From Zhongshania marina (GTDB lineage: Bacteria; Pseudomonadota; Gammaproteobacteria; Pseudomonadales; Spongiibacteraceae), in the NCBI RefSeq assembly GCF_002915595.1, contig NZ_PQGG01000035.1, positions 1-64,000 of the forward strand: a DNA stretch of 64,000 bases, in the 5' to 3' direction. Positions within the stretch are counted from its first letter, which is position 1, and each line of letters starts with the position of its first letter. The notes beneath the pieces were generated by a model. That model made no database searches. It was given only the letters and a program-made list of their open reading frames with translations, and was not told where the DNA came from. This document shows positions 53,108 to 62,205 of the stretch, piece by piece. A program made the position numbers and the translations under genes.

Positions 53108-53671
53108 TTAACGTGCTCGCTTGTCTATTTTTGCCGCACCAAAGGTTTGTTCTTTTAGCGGGCGGGTTTTCTTGGTCCACGCCGCCAATGAGCTGCGGGC
53201 GTCGTCGCTGTGTTTTTGCATTAAAGAGGGATCGGTGGCGCGACAGGTAATTTCTACCTGTATGCCGTTGGGGTCGTACATATAGACCGATTGCACAAAA
53301 CCGTGATCGACTGGGCCAAGACAGGTTTTGCCGGCGTCATTAATGCGTTTATGCCAAGCCAGTAAGTCCCCCATGTTTTCTGCTTCTAAAGCCAAGTGCA
53401 TGTCAAAGCTGTCTTTGCGGCGAAAGTCCTCTTCTTTCGAAATACCAGGTTCGTCAAAAAAGGCGAGGTAGTTGCCGTCACCCATTTCAAAGAAAATGTG
53501 TAAAAAATTGCGATTGCGGCCAAGGCCTTCACCAAAATCGATATCTTCCTCAAATGCGGCAGCTAATTTAAGGCCCATGATGTCTTCATAAAACCAGCGG
53601 GTTTGCTCGGCGTCGCGGCAGCGGTAGGCGGCATGATGAATATTGTTGAGTGGCTTTAATGAAGAGGTCAT
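53108..53671 (-). CDS. VOC-family protein, extradiol-dioxygenase-like
   Basis: A 187-residue vicinal-oxygen-chelate protein. Candidate metal ligands are the His of NNIHHAAYRCRD, the His of FDMHLALEAENM and the Glu of GIQVEITCRATD. The single-domain-pair size and pattern resemble glyoxalase/extradiol-like proteins of unknown activity. The start at 53671 fits the homologous beginning; a longer frame to 53968 would overlap the divergent acyl-CoA dehydrogenase gene by about 145 bp. The C-terminal 40 residues are basic. Confidence 0.8.
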   Translation of the reverse strand: MTSSLKPLNNIHHAAYRCRDAEQTRWFYEDIMGLKLAAAFEEDIDFGEGLGRNRNFLHIFFEMGDGNYLAFFDEPGISKEEDFRRKDSFDMHLALEAENMGDLLAWHKRINDAGKTCLGPVDHGFVQSVYMYDPNGIQVEITCRATDPSLMQKHSDDARSSLAAWTKKTRPLKEQTFGAAKIDKRAR

Positions 53672-53823
53672 AGGTATCTCGCTGCTGATGTCTTTGTTAT
53701 CGTCATTATTGTTAGTTGGGTTTAGCATTAAAGTCATCATATATAAAGTCAATTTACTTGACAATAAAAAGCCATCTTGTTTGTATTGCTGGCAGTTATA
53801 AATATAAAAATAGGGGAGTGCTT

Positions 53824-55038
53824 GTGAGCGAGTCACTTGCTTGGTTTGAGGTTCGTCAGCGTACCAAAGAATTTTTAGAGCAGCGTATATACCCCGCCGA
53901 AGCAGTATTGCAGGGCGCGGATAAAGTAGTGTCGGAGCGTAAGCTCGCTGAATTGATGACAGCGGCAAAGGCCGAAGGCTTATGGGCCCTGGGGCACCCC
54001 AAGGAGATTGGTGGGCAGGGCATGCCTTTTCTCGATTATGTGTATATCAATGAGGTGATCGGTCGCTCTGAATACGCACAGCGAGTGTTCGGCACCTATT
54101 CCTTGCAAGATTCCTTGATGCTTAAACAATACGCCTCACCTCAGCAGCAGGAGCAGTATTTGCGCCCGCTGGTTGCTGGCGAAATTTGCCCGAGTTTCGC
54201 GATGACTGAGCCCGCTTTGGCAAGCTCTGATCCTAGCCAATTGCAAACACGCGCAGTTTTAGAAGATGGGCATTGGCGTATAAATGGTCATAAGTGGTTT
54301 ACCACTGGAGCGGACATCGCGGCTTACACCACCATTATGTGCCGCACCGAGCCAGATGCGCCGGATCATAAAGCCTTTAGTATGATTATTGTTCCCACCG
54401 ACAGTGTTGGATACGAGATCCTTCGGGATACGCCTCTACTCGGCCTGAATAGCGGCCATTTTGAGGTGAAATACAATGATATTTGCGTGCCTGAGCATCA
54501 TCTCTTGGGAGGCCGAGGCGAGGGCTTTGTTATTGCCCAGCGGCGCTTAGGGCCGGGTCGAATCTTCCATTGCATGCGCTGGTTGGGGCAGGCTCAGCGG
54601 GCCTTCGATTTAATGTGTGAGCGCCTGCATAGTCGCAGCGCATTTGGCTCCAGCTTGGCAGATAAGCAGCTCATGCAGCAGCATGTGTTTGATAGTCTTG
54701 CGGAAATTCAGGCCTGCCGACAGCTGACACTTCACGCTGCGCGCTGCATAGATAGCGGTGATGCGGCGCGGGTAGAAATTGGCGCGATAAAAGTGGTTGG
54801 TGCACGCATGCTTCACAATGTTGTAGACCGTGCGATTCAAGTTTACGGCGCTGCCGGTCTTACCGACGACACGCCGCTCAGCCGTATGTATCGCCATGCC
54901 CGCGAGGCGAGGATTTACGATGGCCCAGATGAAGTGCATATCCAATCCGTCGCAAAGCAGGTTTTAAAACGCTATCGCGACAAGGGTCGGGGCTGGGATT
55001 TTGGTGAGCGCGACGCCGAATGGGCAAATACACCGTGA
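53824..55038 (+). CDS. Acyl-CoA dehydrogenase, ACAD10/11-like (LvaC type)
   Basis: A 404-residue flavin acyl-CoA dehydrogenase. FAMTEPALASSDPSQLQTRA and WFTTGAD are the FAD-contact segments. RLGPGRIFHCMRWLGQAQRAFD and ARIYDGPDEVHIQSVAK are hallmarks of the ACAD10/11 branch, which acts on 4-phosphoacyl-CoA or related esters made by a partner kinase. Here the kinase and a DUF6285 protein follow as separate genes. The start is GTG 53824 with AGGGGAG upstream; earlier in-frame codons run into the divergent VOC gene's leader. Confidence 0.88.
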   Translation: MSESLAWFEVRQRTKEFLEQRIYPAEAVLQGADKVVSERKLAELMTAAKAEGLWALGHPKEIGGQGMPFLDYVYINEVIGRSEYAQRVFGTYSLQDSLMLKQYASPQQQEQYLRPLVAGEICPSFAMTEPALASSDPSQLQTRAVLEDGHWRINGHKWFTTGADIAAYTTIMCRTEPDAPDHKAFSMIIVPTDSVGYEILRDTPLLGLNSGHFEVKYNDICVPEHHLLGGRGEGFVIAQRRLGPGRIFHCMRWLGQAQRAFDLMCERLHSRSAFGSSLADKQLMQQHVFDSLAEIQACRQLTLHAARCIDSGDAARVEIGAIKVVGARMLHNVVDRAIQVYGAAGLTDDTPLSRMYRHAREARIYDGPDEVHIQSVAKQVLKRYRDKGRGWDFGERDAEWANTP

Positions 55039-55052
55039 CGGAGGCCGCGGCG

Positions 55053-56054
55053 GTGCAAAGTGATAGCCAAGAGGCGGAAAAGCTGGAGTTGCCGCTGCAA
55101 AAACTGCTTGAGCGAGAGTGGGGCGAGCCCGTCGTGATAAGTGGCTTGCGCCGTCTTACCGGTGGTGCTGCGGCGCAAACCTGGTCGTTTAATGCCGCTG
55201 ACTCACGAGCCGAGCACCGCTTAATTTTTCGGCGCGGGCATGACGCCAGCCAATTTGGTGGCGCATTGAGTAAATCTGAAGAGGCCATGGTGCTAAATGC
55301 GGCGGTACTCGCCGGTGTGCCCGCCCCAGCGGTGATCGCCCAATTGCAGGCAAACGACGGTTTGGGCGAAGGCTTTCTCATGCGGCGTATCGATGGTGAA
55401 ACCCTGCCGCAAAAGATTTTAAAAGCACCGATATACAGCGCCGCAAGAGAGCGAATGGCTGGCCAGTGTGGTGAAATTCTGGCGACGATTCATGCGGTGC
55501 CATTAAATACCTTGCAAGGGTTAAGGCGGGCGTCGGCGGCGGATCAAATCGCGTTTTATTTGCAGGCATTTCGAGGTTATCAGCAAACCTTGCCGGTATT
55601 TGAATATGCGTTTCGCTGGATTGCTGAGCATATTCCCCATTGTGGTGAGCAGACCTTGGTGCACGGCGATTTTCGCAATGGCAATTTAATGGTCGGCGAA
55701 GACGGCATTCGCGCAGTGCTAGATTGGGAGCTGTCTCATATCGGCGACCCTATGGAAGACTTGGCTTGGCTCTGTGTGAATTCTTGGCGCTTTGGCCGCA
55801 TAGACAAACCCGTGGGTGGCTTTGGCGATAGAGAAAGTTTGTATTCTGCTTATGCCCGCGCAAGTGGTCGTGAGGTTGATCGCGACGCAGTAAGGTTCTG
55901 GGAGCTCTTTGGCGTGCTGAAGTGGGGCGTGATCTGCCTGTATCAATGCGATATGCACTTGAGCGGCCGTGAGCGTTCATTGGAACGGGTCGCAATTGGC
56001 CGCCGCGTGTCTGAATGTGAATTAGATATTCTCGATTTATTGAGGGGAGAATAA
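55053..56054 (+). CDS. APH-family kinase of the ACAD11/LvaA type
   Basis: A 333-residue kinase-fold protein with catalytic loop VHGDFRNGNL (Asp206) and VLDWELSHIGDPMEDLAWLC (Asp224). RLTGGAAAQTWSF near the start is the family's N-terminal glycine loop. It should phosphorylate the 4-hydroxy group of a hydroxyacyl-CoA, as LvaA does, in concert with the dehydrogenase before it. GTG 55053 has GGAGG eight bases upstream; an ATG at 55020 overlaps the dehydrogenase and lacks a good site, so the start is uncertain. Confidence 0.85.
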   Translation: MQSDSQEAEKLELPLQKLLEREWGEPVVISGLRRLTGGAAAQTWSFNAADSRAEHRLIFRRGHDASQFGGALSKSEEAMVLNAAVLAGVPAPAVIAQLQANDGLGEGFLMRRIDGETLPQKILKAPIYSAARERMAGQCGEILATIHAVPLNTLQGLRRASAADQIAFYLQAFRGYQQTLPVFEYAFRWIAEHIPHCGEQTLVHGDFRNGNLMVGEDGIRAVLDWELSHIGDPMEDLAWLCVNSWRFGRIDKPVGGFGDRESLYSAYARASGREVDRDAVRFWELFGVLKWGVICLYQCDMHLSGRERSLERVAIGRRVSECELDILDLLRGE

Positions 56055-56056
56055 CC

Positions 56057-56449
56057 ATGCCAATAAATCAGCCCAATGTTAGCCAGCTATGTGATGCCTT
56101 ACAGGAATTTTTAACTACAGAGGTGGCGCCGGCAGTTGATGACGACGCCATTAAATACAAACTAAAAATCGCCCTGAATGTATTGGGCATCATTGCGCGA
56201 GAGTCAGAGCTGGGGGAAGGCTTTAGGCGTTTAGAGCAATCAGAATTAAATGAGTTTCTAGGCGATGATCCCGAATGCTTAAAACCAGAAAGTAGGGATG
56301 TAAATCTGCGCCTGCTCGAACACATCCGCAGCGGAGATATAGCGCTGAGACAAGATGATTTACTTGCTGCTCTAGAGCGCATTACCGTCGCAAAGATGGC
56401 GATAGATAATCCGCGTTATGCCAGTTACTTAAAGCGTGTCGATGCTTAA
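56057..56449 (+). CDS. DUF6285-domain protein (LvaB-like kinase partner)
   Basis: A 130-residue all-helical protein. The segment LCDALQEFLTTEVAPAVDDDAIKYKLKIALNVLGIIARE is typical of DUF6285. In levulinate catabolism the small protein LvaB is needed for the activity of the LvaA kinase, and it has this size and position. It starts two bases after the kinase stop, so the trio dehydrogenase-kinase-DUF6285 is one operon. Confidence 0.82.
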   Translation: MPINQPNVSQLCDALQEFLTTEVAPAVDDDAIKYKLKIALNVLGIIARESELGEGFRRLEQSELNEFLGDDPECLKPESRDVNLRLLEHIRSGDIALRQDDLLAALERITVAKMAIDNPRYASYLKRVDA

Positions 56450-56604
56450 GCGCTGGTTTTAGAACGTGTCTTTGATACCGAATTGTCCGTAAGTGTCTAT
56501 CTTTTAAACTCGTATTCCGTGACCTCTGCCAACCGAATGCGAATGCTTGCCTTGAATACCCATTTTGTATCTCTCAGAAATACCTTGTCGGCCCATACAC
56601 TTGC

Positions 56605-56642
56605 TTGACTTTATTTGTGTATAAAGTTGATACTTTATACAC
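56605..56642 (+). promoter_or_regulatory. VapBC promoter with a perfect operator palindrome
   Basis: TTGACT (56605-56610), a 17-bp spacer and TGATAC (56628-56633) give a plausible promoter. It is overlapped by GTGTATAAAGT (56617-56627) and ACTTTATACAC (56632-56642), perfect 11-bp arms with a 4-nt centre. This is the form expected for autoregulation by a VapBC complex. Confidence 0.75.
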
Positions 56643-56672
56643 ATTTTATGGTTGTGCAACGTGAGGCCAATT

Positions 56673-56867
56673 ATGCGAACTAATATTGAGATTGACGATA
56701 AGTTAATGAATGAGGTGTTGAAGGCTACGGGCTTAAAGACTAAGAAAGATGTGGTTGAGCTGGGACTGAAGACCTTGATTAAGCTAAATAAGCAGGAAAA
56801 TATAAAGAAGCTGCGAGGGAAACTGCAATGGACAGGTGACCTTGATGATATGAGAGCCAATTCATGA
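56673..56867 (+). CDS. vapB: VapB-type antitoxin, ribbon-helix-helix fold
   Basis: A 64-residue antitoxin. RTNIEIDDKLMNEVLKATG is the ribbon-helix-helix DNA-binding part, and the C-terminal LRGKLQWTGDLDDMRANS should bind the toxin. The ATG at 56673 follows GTGAGG at proper distance; an upstream ATG at 56652 would place the start inside the leader. It overlaps the toxin gene by four bases. Confidence 0.88.
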   Translation: MRTNIEIDDKLMNEVLKATGLKTKKDVVELGLKTLIKLNKQENIKKLRGKLQWTGDLDDMRANS

Positions 56868-57253
56868 TTTTGGTGGATTCCAGTGTATGGATTGATTACT
56901 TCTCAGGATTGGACTCTCCCGAAGCTGATAAGCTCGATAATATTCTTGGAATAAGGCCGGTCGCTATAGGTGACCTGATTCTGACTGAGGTATTGCAGGG
57001 CTTTAGGAGCGACAAAGACTACAAGGCTGCACGCAGGGTTTTTGAAGATGTCACAATTTTCGACATGCTTGGAGAGAAAATGGCAATAAAGAGCGCAGAG
57101 AATTTTAGAACACTAAGAAAAAAAGGAATTACTGTGCGTAAAACCGCTGATGTCATTATCGCGACATTTTGCATTGATCAGAAACTCCCTCTTCTTTTTT
57201 CAGATAAAGACTTTAAACCTTTCGTTAAACATCTTGGCTTGATTGAGGCTTAA
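56864..57253 (+). CDS. vapC: VapC-type PIN-domain ribonuclease toxin
   Basis: A 129-residue PIN nuclease. Acidic residues are Asp4 (ILVDSSVWIDYF), Glu in ILTEVLQGF, Asp in KTADVIIATFC and Asp in FSDKDFKPF. The module is complete, with its own operator, and differs in antitoxin type from the first VapBC. It sits between two catabolic operons, as a movable module would. The 163 bp after it hold no feature I can support. Confidence 0.9.
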   Translation: MILVDSSVWIDYFSGLDSPEADKLDNILGIRPVAIGDLILTEVLQGFRSDKDYKAARRVFEDVTIFDMLGEKMAIKSAENFRTLRKKGITVRKTADVIIATFCIDQKLPLLFSDKDFKPFVKHLGLIEA

Positions 57254-57416
57254 TCTAAATATATATCCAAGCCATACGGCCGCGCCGGGCGATTGCGCCT
57301 ATGAGATTAACTAAGCGTTCCATAAGTGTGCCCAACTGGGTGTTGGTTATAGGGACTCGCGCTCTCTATCACGGCTCTCTCGCCTGATCATGTCGCATTT
57401 TTGACCAATGCTCGAT

Positions 57417-58451
57417 TTAAATTCTGTCTCCGCTTTTGAGTGAATCAGCCCCCAAGCTGTGATTGTCGCGATATTGGTGCGGGGTCACGCCAGTCCACTT
57501 TTTAAATGAGCGAATAAATGCACTGGGTTCAGAGAAGCCGAGCTGATAAGAGATTGTCTTGATCTCTCGGTTGTCGTGTAACAAATAGCCAATCGCGGTA
57601 TCTCGTATTAATTCGTTTTTGATCAGTCTGTAATCACAGCCTTCCTGTCGTAGTCGGCGGCGCAGTGTTTGCGGTGTTAGTCCTAGCGAAATCGCCATTG
57701 CCTCGTAGCTGGGAATGTCGGGCAGCGACTTTTTGAGCAGGCGACGAATCTGTTCGGTATAGCTGCTGCCCTGATTGGGTAGTTGTAGCAGTTCGTGGGG
57801 TAAGCGCGAAAGATAGTCATCGAGTTCGGCGGTCGAGCGTATTATCGGCAGGCTTAAATACTGGCGGTGAAAAATGATTTCGCTATGGTCTTGATTGAAG
57901 CGGGTGTCGCTAAAAAACAGGTAATGGTATTCCCCGCTGTGCACAGGCGCTGGGTAGTTGAAGTTGACCCGATACAGGGGAATGGGGCTGCCGCTTAGCC
58001 AGCTTAAAAAACGGTGGTTGATCATAAGATGTTGCTCGTATACCCAGTCCGTTAGGGTTAGGCCGAGGTCAGCTTGAAGTCGGTAGCTGATGTAATCACC
58101 GCTGCGAATAAGCGCAAGGCTAAAGCCAAAATCGAATAAATTATAAAATCTGACATTGCGTTCTATAGCCTGTTCTAAATCAACGGCGGTTTGCTGGTAG
58201 TGGGCAAGGGCGTGAAAGGTGCCGGGCTTTTGCGGCTGCCGATAATGCCCCATTCCCTCGTCGCCGGTGGCGTCGGTTATCCATTTATTCAGTAGCGATA
58301 GCTGCGTTGGGCTAACTCTGGCGCGCTCGCTGTTAATGGATTCTGGGTCTATGCCGGCGCGCTCAAGTAATTCTGCGCAATACCGTTTAGGTAGGCCGCA
58401 GCCCGAGACCATATTGCGTATAAAGGCGATGGATATGGTTCTGTTTTCCAT
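57417..58451 (-). CDS. AraC-family transcriptional regulator
   Basis: A 344-residue regulator with an N-terminal Arabinose_bd-like effector domain (residues 20-215) and a C-terminal AraC HTH pair: GLTPQTLRRRLRQEGCDYRLIKNELIRDTAI and ISYQLGFSEPSAFIRSFKKWTGVTPHQYRD. This OruR/ArgR-like branch often controls lipid or amino-acid catabolism. It is divergent from the beta-oxidation operon by 190 bp and probably activates it in response to an acyl compound. Confidence 0.87.
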   Translation of the reverse strand: MENRTISIAFIRNMVSGCGLPKRYCAELLERAGIDPESINSERARVSPTQLSLLNKWITDATGDEGMGHYRQPQKPGTFHALAHYQQTAVDLEQAIERNVRFYNLFDFGFSLALIRSGDYISYRLQADLGLTLTDWVYEQHLMINHRFLSWLSGSPIPLYRVNFNYPAPVHSGEYHYLFFSDTRFNQDHSEIIFHRQYLSLPIIRSTAELDDYLSRLPHELLQLPNQGSSYTEQIRRLLKKSLPDIPSYEAMAISLGLTPQTLRRRLRQEGCDYRLIKNELIRDTAIGYLLHDNREIKTISYQLGFSEPSAFIRSFKKWTGVTPHQYRDNHSLGADSLKSGDRI

Positions 58452-58529
58452 AAATTACCTAGTGGCGGCGGTGATTTTGTATCCCCGCAGACCGGTTTTT
58501 TGCCGTAGGCGCAGGAATGAGAGTGTTCA

Positions 58530-58546
58530 ATGTTAACTTGTAACAT
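58530..58546. promoter_or_regulatory. Palindrome in the araC-thiolase divergent region
   Basis: ATGTTA-ACTTG-TAACAT is a perfect 6+5+6 inverted repeat. About 20 bp further on, GTCATT is repeated ten bases apart (58561-58576), the kind of direct repeat AraC proteins bind. Confidence 0.35.
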
Positions 58547-58644
58547 AATGTCTATTGTATGTCATTCAGAGTCATTGCGGAGAATGGCTAAGAGGGCGAC
58601 TCTCTTGGTCACGTACAAATCCATGTCAGTCAGGGACACAAAAT

Positions 58645-59853
58645 ATGGCTACTACAGCTTTCATCTACGATGCAGTCCGCACGCCACGCGGCAAAGGTAA
58701 AAAAGACGGTTCATTACATGAGGTGAAGCCGGTTGATCTTCTCGCCGGTTTATTAAATGGACTTCGCGACCGACACAGTCTCGATACCAGCAAGGTTGAC
58801 GATGTCATTATGGGCTGTGTGACGCCGATTGGTGAGCAGGGCTCTTGTGTGGCGAAAACAGCATTGTTAAAAGCTGGCTGGGATGAGCGCGTTGCGGGCT
58901 TTCAGTTAGATCGCTTTTGCGCTTCTGGTCTTGAAGCGGTCAATCTTGCGGCGCAAAAAGTGGCGTCGGGTTGGGAAGACCTTGTGGTTGCTGGTGGTGT
59001 TGAGTGTATGTCTCGCGTACCGATGGGTAGCAATGGCGGCGCTTGGGGCGAAGATCCACAAACAGCCTTCGATAGTTCTTTTGTTCCGCAGGGTGTCGGT
59101 GCAGATTTAATTGCTACCTTGGCTAATTTTAGTCGTGAAGATGTAGATGCCTTTGCACTTAACTCGCAGAAAAAAGCAGCGGCGGCAAGAGACGCCGGCT
59201 ATTTCGACAAATCTGTTCTGCCGGTTAAAGACGAAAACGGCGTAACGATTCTTGAGCGTGATGAATTTATAAAACCAGATAGCAGTCTAGAAGGCTTGGC
59301 GGGATTGAAAGCCTCTTTTGAATTTCACGGTTCATTGGGCTACGACGATATTGCGCTTAGCAAATACCCTCAAGTTGTCAAAATCAATCACATCCACACC
59401 CCAGGTAACTCCTCAGGGATAGTCGATGGTGCGTCTGCGGTATTGATCGGCAGCGAAAAAATTGGCGCAGAGCTGGGCTTAAAAGCACGTGGTCGCATCG
59501 TTGCCACGGCGGTCACCAGTACCGAGCCGACCATTATGTTGACTGGGCCCGCTCCTGCCACGTGGAAGGTATTAGAAAAAGCGGGCATGTCGATTGATGA
59601 CATCGACCTGTTTGAAGTCAACGAAGCTTTTGCCTCAGTTGTACTGCGTTTCCAAAAAGAAACCGGTGTTCCCGATGAAAAAATTAACGTCAATGGCGGC
59701 TCAATCGCCATGGGTCATCCCCTAGGCGCGACGGGCGCGATGTTGGTTGGTACCTGTCTAGATGAGCTTGAGCGCCGCAATTTGCGCTTTGGTTTGATCA
59801 CCCTCTGCGTGGGTGGTGGCATGGGTATCGCCACCATTATTGAGCGGGTTTAG
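58645..59853 (+). CDS. Acetyl-CoA C-acyltransferase (thiolase)
   Basis: A 402-residue thiolase that splits 3-ketoacyl-CoA with CoA. The nucleophile is Cys92 ([12 protein letters not shown]), with the histidine of [13 protein letters not shown] and Cys388 (TLCVGGGMG) as the other catalytic residues. The start at 58645, with AGGGAC before it, gives the normal [17 protein letters not shown] beginning; the frame opens 30 codons earlier without homology. It heads the beta-oxidation operon. Confidence 0.92.
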   Translation: MATTAFIYDAVRTPRGKGKKDGSLHEVKPVDLLAGLLNGLRDRHSLDTSKVDDVIMGCVTPIGEQGSCVAKTALLKAGWDERVAGFQLDRFCASGLEAVNLAAQKVASGWEDLVVAGGVECMSRVPMGSNGGAWGEDPQTAFDSSFVPQGVGADLIATLANFSREDVDAFALNSQKKAAAARDAGYFDKSVLPVKDENGVTILERDEFIKPDSSLEGLAGLKASFEFHGSLGYDDIALSKYPQVVKINHIHTPGNSSGIVDGASAVLIGSEKIGAELGLKARGRIVATAVTSTEPTIMLTGPAPATWKVLEKAGMSIDDIDLFEVNEAFASVVLRFQKETGVPDEKINVNGGSIAMGHPLGATGAMLVGTCLDELERRNLRFGLITLCVGGGMGIATIIERV

Positions 59854-59937
59854 AGCCAGTACTTTGGAATCAAATTGACGGCTAATCTGGTGAGCCAGAA
59901 TTGGCATTGACGACAAAACGAATGAATAGGTAGCGCA

Positions 59938-62085
59938 ATGAGCGGAACATTTAATTACCAAAAAGACAGCAACAACATTGTAACGGTGACTATGGACATG
60001 AGCGGTCCGGTCAACGCCATGAACGATGAATATATTGAATTAATGAGCGCAACGGTTGAGCGTTTAGAAGCCGAGCGTGCAGATATTGCCGGTGTCATAC
60101 TCACCTCAGCTAAGAGCTCTTTTTTTGCCGGTGGCGATATAAAAAACATGTTAAAGGCAGTGCCAGGTGTTGATGAGCCGGCATTGTTTGCACAAACCGA
60201 GTCGATCAAAAGCTTATTGCGTCGTCTAGAAAAATTGGGCAAACCGGTGGTTGCTGCAATCAACGGCGCGGCCTTGGGCGGTGGTTATGAGATTTGTTTG
60301 GCCTGCCATTACCGCGTGGCTCTAAATTCGCCAGCAGTGGCGATTGGATTGCCAGAGATAAGTTTGGGCCTTTTGCCTGGCGGCGGTGGTATTGTGCGTT
60401 TGGTTAGCAAGATGGGTGTCGAGAAGGCAATTATGCCGCTGCTTGAAGGCACACGCTTCAAGGCTGAAAAAGCGGCGGAATTTGGCTTGGTTGAAGAGTT
60501 AGCAACTGACACCGACGATATGATGACCAGGGCGCAGGCCTGGATTTTGGCGAATCCTGAAGCGGCGAATCCTTGGGATATTAAAGGCTTTAAAATCCCC
60601 GGCGGCGATTTGCGCAAACCCAATATTGCGCAGATGATCCAAGGTGCAGTGCCGATGTTGTCGCAAAAAACCAAGGGTTTGATGCCGGCGCCTGAGAAAA
60701 TTTTGGATGTAATTGCCAATACCTTGCGGGTGGATTTTGACACCGCGCTACGTATTGAAAGCCGCGCATTAACGAGCTTGGTAACGACGCCGCAAGCGAA
60801 AAATATGATGACCTTTTTCCTGCAAATGAATCAGGTCAACGGCGGTGGCAGTCGTCCAAAAGATGTTGCTAAGAGCAAGGTTAAGAAAGTCGGTATTTTA
60901 GGCGCGGGCATGATGGGGCAGGGTATTGCTTATGTGTCTGCTGTTGCCGGTATGGATGTGGTACTAAAAGACATCAACCAAGATGCGGCTGACAAAGGTA
61001 AGGCCTACACCGAAATGCTGCTGAACAAAGCATTAAAACGCGGTCGTATGAGCGAAGAGAAAAAGGCGGCTATTCTCGGTCGTATCACTGCCACAGTAGA
61101 TGCAAATGCGCTGCAAGGCTGCGATTTAATTATTGAAGCGGTATTTGAGAATGTCGATCTTAAACACGCGATGACCAAAGAACTGGAGCCACTGCTGGCC
61201 GAGGGTGGTGTATGGGGTTCAAATACGTCTACCTTGCCAATCACTTTATTGGCAGAGGCTTCGGCTAAGCCAGACAACTTCATCGGCATTCACTTCTTCT
61301 CACCCGTCGATAAAATGCCTTTGGTAGAAATTATTGTTGGTGAGAAAACCTCTCCAGAAACCTTGGCGAAGGCATTTGATTACTCTCAGCAAATTAAGAA
61401 AACGCCGATTGTTGTTAACGACTCTCGCGGCTTCTTCACGTCGCGGGTATTTGGCACCTTTGTTGATGAAGGCGCAGTGTTAATCGAAGAGGGTGTGGAG
61501 CCAGTATTAATTGAAAACTTGGCAAAATTAGTTGGTATGCCAGTAGGGCCTTTGGCCGTGCATGATGAAGTGAGTCAGCAATTGACCAGCAAAATTGTTG
61601 TGACCAACCGCGAATTAAATGAGCGTCTTGGTGACAATATGAATGTTGATACCGCAACGGGCCGGATGTCTAAGATATTTGTTGAGGAGTTTAAGCGTAA
61701 CGGCAAAGCCTATGAAGGCGGCTATTACGACTACGCAGCAGATGGCAGCAAGGTGATATGGCCGACTATTCGCGAGCGTTTTGTGAAGCCGGAAGTAGAC
61801 TTCCCTAATCTCGATATCAAAGAACGTATCTTATTCAGGCAGGTTGTGGAGTCGGTACGTTGCTTAGAAGAAGGGGTATTGAAATCGGTTGCAGATGGCA
61901 ATATCGGTTCAATCATGGGCATTGGTTTCCCACCTTATACTGGCGGTGTCTTCCAATATATTAATACCTACGGTGTGCAGAAATTTGCAGATCGCGCCGC
62001 TGAATTAAGTGAACTATACGGCGAGCGCTTTGCGCCGCCGGCTTTGCTACTGAAAAAAGCTGCAGATGGTGAGTTGTTCGTTTAA
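59938..62085 (+). CDS. fadJ: Bifunctional enoyl-CoA hydratase/3-hydroxyacyl-CoA dehydrogenase
   Basis: A 715-residue multifunctional enzyme. The crotonase domain (residues 1-190) has FFAGGDIKNML, GAALGGGYEICLACH and PEISLGLLPGGGG. The NAD-binding dehydrogenase starts near 320 with KVGILGAGMMGQGIAYVSAVAG, followed by HFFSPVDKMPLVEI. The C-terminal helical domain contains GIGFPPYTGGVFQYI. It hydrates enoyl-CoA and oxidises the hydroxyacyl-CoA. It lies 85 bp after the thiolase gene. Confidence 0.93.
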   Translation: MSGTFNYQKDSNNIVTVTMDMSGPVNAMNDEYIELMSATVERLEAERADIAGVILTSAKSSFFAGGDIKNMLKAVPGVDEPALFAQTESIKSLLRRLEKLGKPVVAAINGAALGGGYEICLACHYRVALNSPAVAIGLPEISLGLLPGGGGIVRLVSKMGVEKAIMPLLEGTRFKAEKAAEFGLVEELATDTDDMMTRAQAWILANPEAANPWDIKGFKIPGGDLRKPNIAQMIQGAVPMLSQKTKGLMPAPEKILDVIANTLRVDFDTALRIESRALTSLVTTPQAKNMMTFFLQMNQVNGGGSRPKDVAKSKVKKVGILGAGMMGQGIAYVSAVAGMDVVLKDINQDAADKGKAYTEMLLNKALKRGRMSEEKKAAILGRITATVDANALQGCDLIIEAVFENVDLKHAMTKELEPLLAEGGVWGSNTSTLPITLLAEASAKPDNFIGIHFFSPVDKMPLVEIIVGEKTSPETLAKAFDYSQQIKKTPIVVNDSRGFFTSRVFGTFVDEGAVLIEEGVEPVLIENLAKLVGMPVGPLAVHDEVSQQLTSKIVVTNRELNERLGDNMNVDTATGRMSKIFVEEFKRNGKAYEGGYYDYAADGSKVIWPTIRERFVKPEVDFPNLDIKERILFRQVVESVRCLEEGVLKSVADGNIGSIMGIGFPPYTGGVFQYINTYGVQKFADRAAELSELYGERFAPPALLLKKAADGELFV

Positions 62086-62205
62086 TTAGTAGTTCTATAA
62101 CAATGGCGGTGGAAACTTTTCACCGCCGCTATAAATAAAATAATGCCCAATATTTTTACCGATGCAATGCGTCGGTATTCCTCAAAAACCCGGAGTCCTA
62201 TCGCT

